Positions 1-6,858 of a DNA stretch of 10,220 nt are shown in pieces. The stretch is taken from the NCBI GenBank assembly GCA_023665245.1, contig JAMPEH010000066.1, positions 1-10,220 on the forward strand, given 5' to 3'. Both the position numbers and the translations under genes were made by a program. The notes beneath the pieces are model-generated. The model was not told the origin of the DNA and ran no database searches. It saw only the letters and a list, made by a program, of their open reading frames with translations. This stretch comes from Muribaculaceae bacterium. GTDB taxonomy: Bacteria; Pseudomonadota; Alphaproteobacteria; Rs-D84. The first letter of the stretch is position 1; the number at the start of each line of letters is the position of its first letter.

Positions 1-657
1 AAAATACCGCCCATCATCGCAACCATGGGCATGGGCTATATCCTGGAAACCGTTTCCCTGATGTATAACCACCATTTCGCGGTGTTTGAAACCTGCTCCA
101 TTCTGACGGCGATTTCCCGAAAAAAGATTTTTGGGCTGCAAATTGTCATCTATATTATTCTTGCATTGGCGCTGGTGGTGATGTTCCTTCTGAAAAAGAC
201 CACCTATGGCAAATCTCTGGTGGCGGTCGGTCAGAATATTGAGGCCGCCAAGCTGGCCGGCATCAACACGGTCAGGGTCGAAACCCTCACCTATATTTTC
301 AGCTCCGTCCTGGCAAGCGTTGGAGGAATGCTGATTGCCGCCCGGGTTGGGGGAGCCTTTCTGGGTATGGGCGATTCTTATCAGATGGAATCCGTTGGCG
401 CAGTGGTCCTCGGAGGTACGCTGATTTCCGGCGGCAAGGCGGTCCCGGTGGGGACGCTGGCAGGATGTGTGTTCCTGGGGCTCATTATGTCCACCATGCA
501 AATCGCCGGGTTCCCCCAAGGTGCGCAGAATGTGGCAAAAGGTATTCTTATTATTGCAGTCATCCTGCTGGGTGAAATCAACAGGCGGAGGCAACTGAGC
601 GATGCAGGCGCGGCCTCAGACAATGAAACAAAAACACAGGAGGTAGAACATGTATAA
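1..657 (+). CDS. Sugar ABC transporter permease (RbsC/CUT2-like), 5' truncated by window edge
   Basis: Integral membrane permease that would pass a monosaccharide through the cytoplasmic membrane with a binding protein and an RbsA-like ATPase. The frame is open from base 1 and 218 residues are visible; the family is usually about 310-330 residues, so roughly the first 100 are outside the window. The Met codon at base 25 is internal, because the codons before it (IPPIIAT) match the usual pre-helix segment of this family. Visible hydrophobic segments include VIYIILALALVVMFLL and LAGCVFLGLIMSTMQIAG, with a Gly-rich helix pair between them. The cytoplasmic ATPase-contact loop is recognisable as GQNIEAAKLAGI. 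The protein ends in a hydrophilic tail after EINRRR. Its last 8 bases overlap the next gene, so it is probably translated with the catabolic genes. CUT2 systems import unphosphorylated monosaccharides, which fits the FGGY kinase at the other end of the cluster. The substrate cannot be read from the sequence. Confidence 0.9.
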   Translation, partial: KIPPIIATMGMGYILETVSLMYNHHFAVFETCSILTAISRKKIFGLQIVIYIILALALVVMFLLKKTTYGKSLVAVGQNIEAAKLAGINTVRVETLTYIFSSVLASVGGMLIAARVGGAFLGMGDSYQMESVGAVVLGGTLISGGKAVPVGTLAGCVFLGLIMSTMQIAGFPQGAQNVAKGILIIAVILLGEINRRRQLSDAGAASDNETKTQEVEHV

Positions 658-1345
658 ATTGCTTTCCTATCCCATTTCCAGGCATTCCACAGCTTGTCCG
701 GGGGCGACGCTGCTCTCCGTAGAGAAAGTGCATACAGCAGGAGAAGACTGCGACTGGACCGAGTGGAAGTACACGCTGCCCAATCATCTTGGAACCCATT
801 ACGATGCGCCGAACCACCATTTTGCGCAGGGCAGGAAAATTTCCGAGCTCCCCCTGGAACAGTTCATATTTGAAAAGCCGTTTATCGCGGAGGTGCCAAA
901 GAAGCCCAATGAATTGATTACCAGGGAGGACCTGCTTCCGTACAGGGACCAGATCGCGGCGTGTGACGCGCTCCTGCTCCGCACGGGTTTTTCCGAGCTG
1001 TATCATAAGCCGGAAATTTATGGCGGGCAGAATCCCGGCGTAAGCTCTGAAGCCGCAAAATGGCTGAACGAAAACTTCAGGGATCTGAAGGCGGTGGTGC
1101 TTGATTTTATCTCTTTGCAGGCAATGGCCAATATTCCTGACGGCGTGATCGCTCACAAATGGCTCCTGGGTCAGTATTCCGACAATATGATCTGCATTAT
1201 TGAGGATGCCAATCTAAGCGGGCTTACAAATGACACGCTGGTTCGGATTTTTGCCCTGCCGTACTTCATTGATGAGATCGACAGCGCGCAGGTCACGGTT
1301 CTGGCGGAAATCAAAGAGGTGGCGGAAAAGGAGGCGGCACGATGA
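650..1345 (+). CDS. Cyclase-family (kynurenine formamidase-like) metal-dependent hydrolase
   Basis: 231-residue protein of the Cyclase family (PF04199), which includes kynurenine formamidase and isatin hydrolase: metal enzymes that open amide or cyclic amide bonds. The signature HxGTHxDxPxH is intact at residues 46-56 (HLGTHYDAPNH), supplying the expected metal ligands H46, H50, D52 and H56. Downstream, H169 and E185 fall where the family has its later active-site His and Glu. Length is normal. The ATG at 650 follows an AGGAGGT ribosome site (638-644) by 5 bases and overlaps the permease stop by 8 bases. Its own stop overlaps the next ATG (ATGA). No tryptophan-degradation gene is nearby, so true kynurenine formamidase activity is unlikely. 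Between a sugar permease and a dehydrogenase, hydrolysis of a sugar lactone or another cyclic ester is a reasonable guess, but only a guess. Family assignment is firm; the reaction is not. Confidence 0.88.
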   Translation: MYKLLSYPISRHSTACPGATLLSVEKVHTAGEDCDWTEWKYTLPNHLGTHYDAPNHHFAQGRKISELPLEQFIFEKPFIAEVPKKPNELITREDLLPYRDQIAACDALLLRTGFSELYHKPEIYGGQNPGVSSEAAKWLNENFRDLKAVVLDFISLQAMANIPDGVIAHKWLLGQYSDNMICIIEDANLSGLTNDTLVRIFALPYFIDEIDSAQVTVLAEIKEVAEKEAAR

Positions 1346-2118
1346 ATTATCATTTAAACGGCAAGGTTGCCGGCATCACCGGCGCAGGCGACAATAAGGG
1401 TCTGGGCTTCGCCATTACCAGAACGCTTTTGCAGGAGGGGTGCAGCTGTTTCATTATGGACCTGAATGAGACGGAGCTTCTCAAAAGGAAGGCGGAGCTC
1501 TCCGAATTTGGCGAGGTAGAAGCATATCGCTGTGATATCAGCAATGCATCGGAGGTAGAGCAAACCATTGGGAAGGTCATGGACCGCTTTGGGAAAATCG
1601 ACATCTATGTAAACAACGCCGGCGTCTGCCCCAACGTATCGATTGCGGATATGAGCGAGGAAGCCTGGGACCGGGGCATGGCCATCAATTTGAAGTCCGT
1701 GTTCCTGAGCGGAAAAATCGTCGCACCCCGTATGAAAAGCGGCAGCTGCATCATCAACGCCGCGTCATTTGTTTCCCTGATCCCAACGGCGGGACTGTCG
1801 ATGTACTCTGCGTCCAAGGCGGGCGTGCTGACGCTGACACGCGTCATGGCGGCCGAATTGGGTTCCAAGGGAATCCGCGTGAACTGCTATGTGCCCGGGC
1901 TGATGGATACTACGATGAATGCAGAGCGCATTGCCACGCAGCCGGACCGCCTCAAAAGCCAGATTGCAAGCGGCACTTTTGGCCAGCCGCAGGACGTAGC
2001 AAACGCGGTTGCCTTTCTTGCCTCCGACAGCGCCAGCTATATCAACGGGACATACATCGAGGTTGCAGGCGGCAAGTTCTGTACCCAGAATCCGGATTAT
2101 TCCTGGGCGGCAAAGTGA
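1342..2118 (+). CDS. Short-chain dehydrogenase/reductase (SDR), first of two
   Basis: 258-residue classical SDR with an N-terminal Rossmann fold. Visible motifs are the nucleotide-binding Gly-rich loop at residues 13-22, D40 at the end of beta-2 (suggesting NAD(H) rather than NADP(H)), NNAG at 91-94, N116, S142, and Y155/K159 in YSASK. The full Asn-Ser-Tyr-Lys catalytic tetrad is present, so it should be active. The glycine loop reads TGAGDNKGLG, two residues longer than the classical TGxxxGxG. The C-terminal part carries the usual VNCYVPG and the late GQPQDVANAVAFLASD segment. The ATG lies 7 bases after AAGGAGG (1328-1334) and overlaps the cyclase stop by 4 bases, so translation is probably coupled. 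In this setting it most likely oxidises or reduces a hydroxyl of a sugar, sugar acid or polyol. Exact substrate unknown. Confidence 0.93.
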   Translation: MNYHLNGKVAGITGAGDNKGLGFAITRTLLQEGCSCFIMDLNETELLKRKAELSEFGEVEAYRCDISNASEVEQTIGKVMDRFGKIDIYVNNAGVCPNVSIADMSEEAWDRGMAINLKSVFLSGKIVAPRMKSGSCIINAASFVSLIPTAGLSMYSASKAGVLTLTRVMAAELGSKGIRVNCYVPGLMDTTMNAERIATQPDRLKSQIASGTFGQPQDVANAVAFLASDSASYINGTYIEVAGGKFCTQNPDYSWAAK

Positions 2119-2127
2119 GGTAAGCTT

Positions 2128-3075
2128 ATGGATCGGGTAAATTTTTATCATCATCAGGGAGGAGCCATTACAGAGGCAGAACGGCGGTTTTTTAACGATA
2201 CCGCGTACAACCTCCGTGTCAACTCCATCCGCCTGATTTCCATGTGCAACTGGGGACATCCCGGCGGGTCCCTGTCACTGGGCGAAATGATGGCGGTGCT
2301 TTTCGGAGGCGGCGCAAATCTTACGGCGGACAACTGCCGGGAAACCGACCGGGACTACCTTGTCCTTTCCAAGGCCCACTGCTCCCCCGCATTTTATTCT
2401 GCACTGAAAGAATTCGGCTTCCTGCCGGAAGAGGAATTCTACCGCTATGGCCGCGCTGACGGTTATGAGGGACATCTCCTGAAGGATCTTCCCCATGGCG
2501 TGGACTGCAACGGGGGCTCCCTTGGGCTTGGCCTCTCCTATTGCGTGGGCCTTGCCGCAGGGCTGAAACTGAAGCAGCAGTACCAAAACCGTGTTTTCTG
2601 CATCTGCGGCGACGGAGAGCTGAACGAAGGGCAGATGTGGGAGGCCGCCATGAGCGCGGCGCAAAACCATCTGGATAACCTTGTGCTGCTCGTCGACTAC
2701 AATAAGGTCATGGCAAAGGGCTTTACCCATGAAGAAATCGACGTTGCTCCGCTGGATGAGAAATTCCGCGCTTTTGGATTCAACGTGCAGCAGTGTGATG
2801 GTCATAACGTTGATGAGATATGTATGGCGCTTTATCGGGCAAAGTACCGCTTTGTAAACGGGCATCCCAATGTGATCATTATGCATACCGTCAAAGGCAG
2901 AGGCGTTGAGGCGTGCGAATTCAATTACAAATGGCACACGCACGCGCCGGATATGGATACTGCAAATCGCTTCCTGAAGAGCCTCGCCGATGCGTACGGA
3001 AAGGCATTTGTCCCGATTACCCATACCGTAAAGGGTAAAGATCCCGGTATGCGGGGCATTTTAGAGGAGGCGTGA
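2128..3075 (+). CDS. Transketolase, N-terminal (thiamine diphosphate-binding) subunit
   Basis: 315-residue first half of a split transketolase; it carries the diphosphate-binding domain and works only with the partner encoded next. Transketolase moves a two-carbon ketol unit between sugar phosphates. The ThDP/Mg motif starts at GDG (161-163) and ends at N192 in DYN, with the usual WEA and NLV between. Other family landmarks are GHPGGSLS (43-50) with H44, SKAH with H84, HTVKG with H253, and WH (269-270). It is longer than many split N subunits (about 270-285 residues); the excess is mostly after WH, in a C-terminal extension. The start follows GAGG (2117-2120), which overlaps the upstream stop codon. 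Only three bases separate its stop from the next start, consistent with stoichiometric synthesis of the two subunits. The substrate could be ordinary pentose phosphate or a special ketose phosphate of this pathway, such as apulose 4-phosphate. Confidence 0.94.
   Translation: MDRVNFYHHQGGAITEAERRFFNDTAYNLRVNSIRLISMCNWGHPGGSLSLGEMMAVLFGGGANLTADNCRETDRDYLVLSKAHCSPAFYSALKEFGFLPEEEFYRYGRADGYEGHLLKDLPHGVDCNGGSLGLGLSYCVGLAAGLKLKQQYQNRVFCICGDGELNEGQMWEAAMSAAQNHLDNLVLLVDYNKVMAKGFTHEEIDVAPLDEKFRAFGFNVQQCDGHNVDEICMALYRAKYRFVNGHPNVIIMHTVKGRGVEACEFNYKWHTHAPDMDTANRFLKSLADAYGKAFVPITHTVKGKDPGMRGILEEA
3064..3070 (+). promoter_or_regulatory. Ribosome binding site fixing the GTG start of the transketolase C subunit
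   Basis: GAGGAGG lies inside the end of the upstream subunit gene, 8 bases before GTG at 3079. It supports GTG as the true start, since no well-placed ATG with a comparable site is available before the conserved N-terminal residues. Confidence 0.8.
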
Positions 3076-3078
3076 ATC

Positions 3079-4026
3079 GTGGAGTTTTATCAGGAGAATA
3101 TGCGCGACACGTTCGGCAAAACCCTTGTCGAACTGGGCGAGAAATATGATAACGTCGTCGTTCTGGATGCGGACCTCTGTACATCCACAATGGCCAGCCT
3201 GTTCCGTGACCGGTTTCCGAAGCGTTTCTTCCAGTGCGGCATTGCGGAGGCCAATATGATGGGAATGGCGGCAGGCCTGGCCAATCTGGGATATATCGTT
3301 TTCCCGTCCACCTTTGCTTCCTTTGCGGCCCGCCGGGCCCTGGACCCGATTTACATGCAGATCGCGGGGCACAACGCCAATGTGAAAATTCCCGGCTCCT
3401 ATGCGGGACTCACAGCGACAGAATGCGGTATGTCCCATAACAGCTGTGAAGACATTGGGGTTTTCTCATCGCTGCCAAATGTCAAAGTGGCCGATCTGGG
3501 GGATAACCGCGAGCTTCGCGCCGCAATGCACGCATTTGCAGAAACGGAAGGTCCCGTCTATTACCGCGTCGCCAAATTTGACGCGCCGGTCCTGTTCGGC
3601 GAGGACTATTTATTCCAATGGGGAAAAGGATATGTTTTGCGGGATGGCTCTGATGTAACCCTGATGAGTACAGGCATGATGACCGGCATCGCTTTGAAGG
3701 CTGCGGACCTTTTGAAGAATCAGGGGATCTCTGCCCGGGTGGTTCATATGCCGTCAATCAAACCCCTTGACGAAGCGCTGGTAAGGACATGCGCTGAAGA
3801 GACCGCGGGCATCATTGCTCTGGAAAACGGACAGGCCTTTGGCGGATTCGGCAGCATTGTTGCGGAGGCAGCCTCCCGCCTGCACCCCACTCGCGTGGAG
3901 CAGATCGGTGTTGCGCGCAATACGTTTGCCCAGAGTGACAATCTTTATAACCTTCTGAAATACCACCGGATGACCCCGGCCGATGTCGCCGCCCACGCGG
4001 TGGAAATGCTGAAAGATCTGAAATGA
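3079..4026 (+). CDS. Transketolase, C-terminal (pyrimidine-binding) subunit
   Basis: 315-residue second half of the split transketolase, containing the pyrimidine-binding domain followed by the C-terminal transketolase domain. The essential glutamate that activates the thiamine ring is E57 in GIAEANM. D30 in LDADL and H120 in the segment matching the family's TH motif are also visible. The C-terminal domain begins around residue 190 and contains the usual MPSIKPLD and ALENGQAFGGFGS stretches. The length is normal for this subunit (about 310). The start is GTG, supported by a strong ribosome site 8 bases upstream. It is adjacent to the N subunit in the expected order. Transketolase-family identity is secure. 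Whether it serves the general pentose phosphate pathway or a dedicated sugar cannot be decided here, although its place inside a peripheral sugar operon argues for a dedicated role. Confidence 0.94.
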   Translation: MEFYQENMRDTFGKTLVELGEKYDNVVVLDADLCTSTMASLFRDRFPKRFFQCGIAEANMMGMAAGLANLGYIVFPSTFASFAARRALDPIYMQIAGHNANVKIPGSYAGLTATECGMSHNSCEDIGVFSSLPNVKVADLGDNRELRAAMHAFAETEGPVYYRVAKFDAPVLFGEDYLFQWGKGYVLRDGSDVTLMSTGMMTGIALKAADLLKNQGISARVVHMPSIKPLDEALVRTCAEETAGIIALENGQAFGGFGSIVAEAASRLHPTRVEQIGVARNTFAQSDNLYNLLKYHRMTPADVAAHAVEMLKDLK

Positions 4027-4030
4027 GGAG
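4024..4030 (+). promoter_or_regulatory. Ribosome binding site deciding between two adjacent ATG codons
   Basis: TGAGGAG overlaps the stop of the transketolase C subunit. It is 8 bases before ATG 4039 and 11 before ATG 4042, favouring the first of the two tandem Met codons. Confidence 0.6.
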
Positions 4031-4038
4031 CGCGAGAG

Positions 4039-4803
4039 ATGATGTTTGATTTAAGCGGGAGAAGAGCCGTAATCACGGGCGCGGCCGGTGATCTTGGCAA
4101 AGCCATGGCCGAGGCGGTCAGCAGCCAGGGCGCCGCAGTCGCCATTTTGGACGCCAGCCCCGACGCGGCGCGCTGCGCCAGCGAAATGGCGCAAAAAACC
4201 GGCAATCCGGTTCATGGCATCCGTGCAGACCTGTCCGTCAGGGAAGAACTTGACCGCACATTTTCTGCTGCCGCTGCGGCACTTGGAGGAATTGACATCC
4301 TGATCAACTGTGCCGGCATTAACTGCAGGGCGCCGGCGGAAGAGTTCCGGCTGGACGATTGGGACCGCGTCATTGATATCAATCTGCGCGCCACCTTCCA
4401 AATGTGCCAGCTGGCCGCAAAACTGATGATTCCGCAGGGACACGGAAAAATTATTAACATCGCGTCTTTGAACAGCTTTATCGGAGGATATAACAACTGC
4501 GCCTATTCCGCCAGTAAGGGCGGCGTGGCGCAGCTGACAAAAACCCTGTCCAACGAGTGGGCGCAGTACGGCCTGTGTGTCAACGCGATTGCGCCCGGCT
4601 ATATGCGCACCAAAATGAATGATTACTATTTTACTACAGAAGAAGGCGCCCGCCTTCAGAAGGTAATGATGTCCCGCGTGCCCATGGGCCGCTGGGGCCA
4701 GCCGGACGATCTGCGGGGAGCGGCAGTATTTCTCGCCAGCGATGCGTCCGACTTCATCAGCGGCATTGTATTGCCTGTTGACGGCGGTTTTTTAGGAAGA
4801 TAA
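4039..4803 (+). CDS. SDR oxidoreductase, KduD / gluconate 5-dehydrogenase-like
   Basis: 254-residue classical SDR. Motifs: TGAAGDLG at 13-20 (cofactor loop; the second Gly of TGxxxGxG is Asp18), D38 after beta-2 favouring NAD(H), NCAG at 90-93, N115, S143, Y156 and K160 in YSASK, and VDGGF at the C-terminus. The run from the catalytic Lys to NAIAPGYMRT resembles 2-deoxy-D-gluconate 3-dehydrogenase (KduD) and gluconate 5-dehydrogenase, enzymes that interconvert a hydroxyl and a keto group on sugar acids. That subgroup resemblance is from memory of the family and moderately secure. The gene starts 12 bases after the transketolase stop. It is clearly different in sequence from the first SDR in the cluster, so the two probably catalyse different steps rather than being a recent duplication. 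Confidence 0.93.
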   Translation: MMFDLSGRRAVITGAAGDLGKAMAEAVSSQGAAVAILDASPDAARCASEMAQKTGNPVHGIRADLSVREELDRTFSAAAAALGGIDILINCAGINCRAPAEEFRLDDWDRVIDINLRATFQMCQLAAKLMIPQGHGKIINIASLNSFIGGYNNCAYSASKGGVAQLTKTLSNEWAQYGLCVNAIAPGYMRTKMNDYYFTTEEGARLQKVMMSRVPMGRWGQPDDLRGAAVFLASDASDFISGIVLPVDGGFLGR

Positions 4804-4818
4804 AAGGGAGGAACGATT

Positions 4819-5856
4819 ATGAAAAACGACTATTTTATGCGCGTACAGGCATGTACTCCGACCAGGTTCTGGATCAACAATGTGACGCGCGAACAGGCGC
4901 GGCTGGCCATTGACCATGGAGCCGTGGGCTGTACGCAAAATCCCGCCTACGCATGGAAGATGATTTCAAGCGAAGAGGAGCGCCCCTATGTTGCCGGCCT
5001 GGTGCAAAAGATCATCGCGGAAGAGAAGGACGACAACGCCGCGCTGGTCCGGCTGCAGCGGGAGCTGGTCGGCGGCGTCGCTGCAGTTTTCAAGCCCATA
5101 TACGATGCCTCTAACGGCAAGAACGGATATGTTTCCATACAGGGCGACCCCTTCCTTGAGGATACCGCCTCCATTCTGGAATTTGCAAAGTTCAACCGCA
5201 AGGCCGGCGAGAACATCATGTGCAAAATTCCCGTGATCCCCAGCGGGCTGGCGGCCATTGAACAGCTTATCAGGGACCGCGTCCCCATCAACGCTACCGA
5301 GTGCATGGCCGTACGGCAGGTGCTGGATGTCTGTGATATTTACGAAAAAACCACCAAAAACATGGTGAATCCGGCGCCGCTGTATTTCAGTGTGATCACC
5401 GGCATCTTTGATCAGTACATCAAGCAGACTGTGGAAAGTCAGAATATTGACATTCCGGCTGACTATGTCTACCAGGGAGGCATCGCCATCGCGAAAAAGG
5501 TCTATGAGATTGTCAAGCAGAGAGGCTACGACTGCCACTTTATCGGCGGCGGCGCCCGCGGGCTCCATCACTTTACCGAAATGGTTGGCGCGGACTGTGC
5601 GGTCACGATCAACTGGGTCGGCACGGCGGACAAGCTCCTGGAACAGGATCAGCCTGCTATGTCCCGGTTTTTCAATCCCATTGACGCCATTGTGATTGAT
5701 ACGCTCTGCGACAAAATCCCTGATTTTCGTAAAGCCTATGAGATTCAGAGGATCACGCCGGAGGAATATGAGGACTACGGTCCCGTCGTCCTGTTCCGTT
5801 CCAGCTTTGAGGACGCTTGGAGGAACGCGCGGGCGTATATTGCCGGACAGCGCTGA
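4819..5856 (+). CDS. Transaldolase-family protein with altered active site
   Basis: 345-residue TIM-barrel protein of the transaldolase/fructose-6-phosphate aldolase family (PF00923). The Schiff-base lysine is K136 in CKIPVIPSGLAAI, and the N-x-T pair after it is kept (N158, T160 in NATE). The threonine-asparagine turn near the N-terminus is CTQNPA (T39, N41). Two residues that matter in E. coli TalB look replaced: the acid-base Asp17 aligns with N20 (in FWINN), and Glu96 with Q108 (in SIQGDP). This alignment was made by eye. An intact lysine suggests it still forms a Schiff base, perhaps with different chemistry or substrate. It begins 15 bases after the SDR, 7 bases after AAGGGAGG (4804-4811). 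It could cleave the ketose phosphate made by the kinase, act as an aldolase, or have lost classic transaldolase activity. Family assignment is good; function is uncertain. Confidence 0.87.
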   Translation: MKNDYFMRVQACTPTRFWINNVTREQARLAIDHGAVGCTQNPAYAWKMISSEEERPYVAGLVQKIIAEEKDDNAALVRLQRELVGGVAAVFKPIYDASNGKNGYVSIQGDPFLEDTASILEFAKFNRKAGENIMCKIPVIPSGLAAIEQLIRDRVPINATECMAVRQVLDVCDIYEKTTKNMVNPAPLYFSVITGIFDQYIKQTVESQNIDIPADYVYQGGIAIAKKVYEIVKQRGYDCHFIGGGARGLHHFTEMVGADCAVTINWVGTADKLLEQDQPAMSRFFNPIDAIVIDTLCDKIPDFRKAYEIQRITPEEYEDYGPVVLFRSSFEDAWRNARAYIAGQR

Positions 5857-5871
5857 TTGACGGAGAATACG

Positions 5872-5910
5872 GCGGCGGTAAGGGCCTCCTTTCAGGCTCT
5901 TACTGGCCGC
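5872..5910 (+). other. Imperfect hairpin in the only intergenic gap
   Basis: The arms pair as GCGGC (5872-5876) with GCCGC (5906-5910), GTAAG (5878-5882) with CTTAC (5899-5903), a G-T wobble, and GCCT (5884-5887) with AGGC (5894-5897), around a 6-base loop. A small asymmetric internal loop (G against TG) interrupts the outer stem. About 15 pairs form in all. No T-run follows, so it does not look like a standard Rho-independent terminator. It may stabilise the upstream mRNA, mark a processing site or attenuate transcription between the two halves of the operon. The rest of the 5857-5985 gap shows nothing else I can support. Confidence 0.6.
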
Positions 5911-5972
5911 TGTGTTCTGGGAAGCGCTGCGTAGATCCGTACACATTGATTGAATCGATCCTTTTTTATATT

Positions 5973-5978
5973 GAGAGG
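5973..5978 (+). promoter_or_regulatory. Ribosome binding site choosing ATG 5986 over TTG 5950
   Basis: GAGAGG lies 7 bases before ATG 5986. The upstream in-frame TTG at 5950 has no comparable site and would add 12 residues without resemblance to the family, so ATG 5986 is preferred. Confidence 0.7.
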
Positions 5979-5985
5979 ATGCAAT

Positions 5986-6858
5986 ATGCCGGTACAGAAA
6001 TCTGTTGTTTTAAATGGGATGTGTCCCTGGATCGAAACCGACAGGGACAGCTTTCTGCGGGCGATCGAGTTATTCCAGAGCGTGGGTATCGGCTCTGTGG
6101 AATTTTATGCAGAGAAGGACCGTGTCCAACAGTATGGAAAGGACCTCCAGCAGCGGAAATTAAGAAGTGTATTTCTCGCCGCAACTGCACAAAAAAGAGC
6201 GCGCCAAAGTCTTTGTGCGCTGCACGAGCATGGGCGGGAAGCGGCTGTGAAAGCGTGCATCGAAATGGCGGACCAGGCGTCCTGCGCCGGTGCGGACGCC
6301 ATCCTGATTACCAGCGGCTGGAGGCCTGCCGCCGGACAGGAGGAGCCGGCGTACCGTGCGCTCAGCCGCTCCCTGGAGCAGCTGCGTACTGCGGCGGACC
6401 GCTCTCTGGAGATATTTCTTGAACCCGGTGATACCGACGTGGAGTTCTGCCAGCTGATTGGTCCGACGGAGCAGGCACGTCGGCTTGTGTCGGGGACCGG
6501 AGTCATGCTCACTATGGATCTGAGCCATACTGCACAGCTGCGGGAGGATCCGGTGGCTGCGTTCACGATGGCAAATCCCTATACAAAGCATTTCCACCTT
6601 GCAAACTGTGTTTTGAAGCGGGAATCTGTGTTATATGGCGATAAACATCCTCCATTCGGCGTCAGGGACGGGGTGTTTTCATCGCAGGACGCAAAAGAAA
6701 TTTTCGCGCTTATAGAGCGCCTGAATGCAGACCGGGAGGTCCGTGTCGGCATGGAAATCATTAACAGAAGCGGCGATCCGTGGGCTGAAATCAAAAGTAT
6801 TATCCGGCAGGAGGAGTGGTTCTTCTCCGGTCGGAAAAGGGAGGATGAAAGACTGTGA
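5986..6858 (+). CDS. Sugar phosphate isomerase/epimerase-like TIM-barrel protein
   Basis: 290-residue protein of the xylose isomerase-like TIM-barrel family (PF01261, AP endonuclase 2 type). These enzymes bind a divalent metal and mostly isomerise or epimerise ketoses; a few decarboxylate keto sugar acids or dehydrate cyclitols. Likely metal and proton-transfer residues lie at barrel strand ends: E146 (FLEPGD), D178 and H181 (MDLSH), H204 (FHLAN), D228 (VRDG) and E257 (MEI). All the expected acidic and His positions are filled, so the site looks intact. The C-terminus is short and basic. The gene follows the 129-base gap and its stop overlaps the GTG of the next gene by 4 bases. In this cluster it is the best candidate for converting an imported aldose or epimeric ketose into the ketose used by the kinase. 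Substrate not determinable. Confidence 0.85.
   Translation: MPVQKSVVLNGMCPWIETDRDSFLRAIELFQSVGIGSVEFYAEKDRVQQYGKDLQQRKLRSVFLAATAQKRARQSLCALHEHGREAAVKACIEMADQASCAGADAILITSGWRPAAGQEEPAYRALSRSLEQLRTAADRSLEIFLEPGDTDVEFCQLIGPTEQARRLVSGTGVMLTMDLSHTAQLREDPVAAFTMANPYTKHFHLANCVLKRESVLYGDKHPPFGVRDGVFSSQDAKEIFALIERLNADREVRVGMEIINRSGDPWAEIKSIIRQEEWFFSGRKREDERL

Noticed and set aside
2128..4026. Split transketolase as a frameshifted single gene
   Set aside because: Each half has its own start and ribosome site and complete domain ends; separate subunits are normal in many Firmicutes and archaea.
4966..5946. Long antisense open frame (326 codons) opposite the transaldolase-like gene
   Set aside because: Shadow of a GC-rich coding strand; no recognisable domain, and the sense gene has clear family motifs. 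The same applies to antisense frames at 2275-3024 and 7781-8587.
5946..5972. Possible promoter in the gap: TTGATT and TATATT with 15-base spacing
   Set aside because: The -35 box is weak, the spacing is short, and the start point would fall at or after the ribosome site at 5973-5978.
5950..5985. In-frame TTG start giving a 12-residue longer TIM-barrel protein
   Set aside because: No ribosome site; ATG 5986 has GAGAGG at good spacing and family-like N-terminus.
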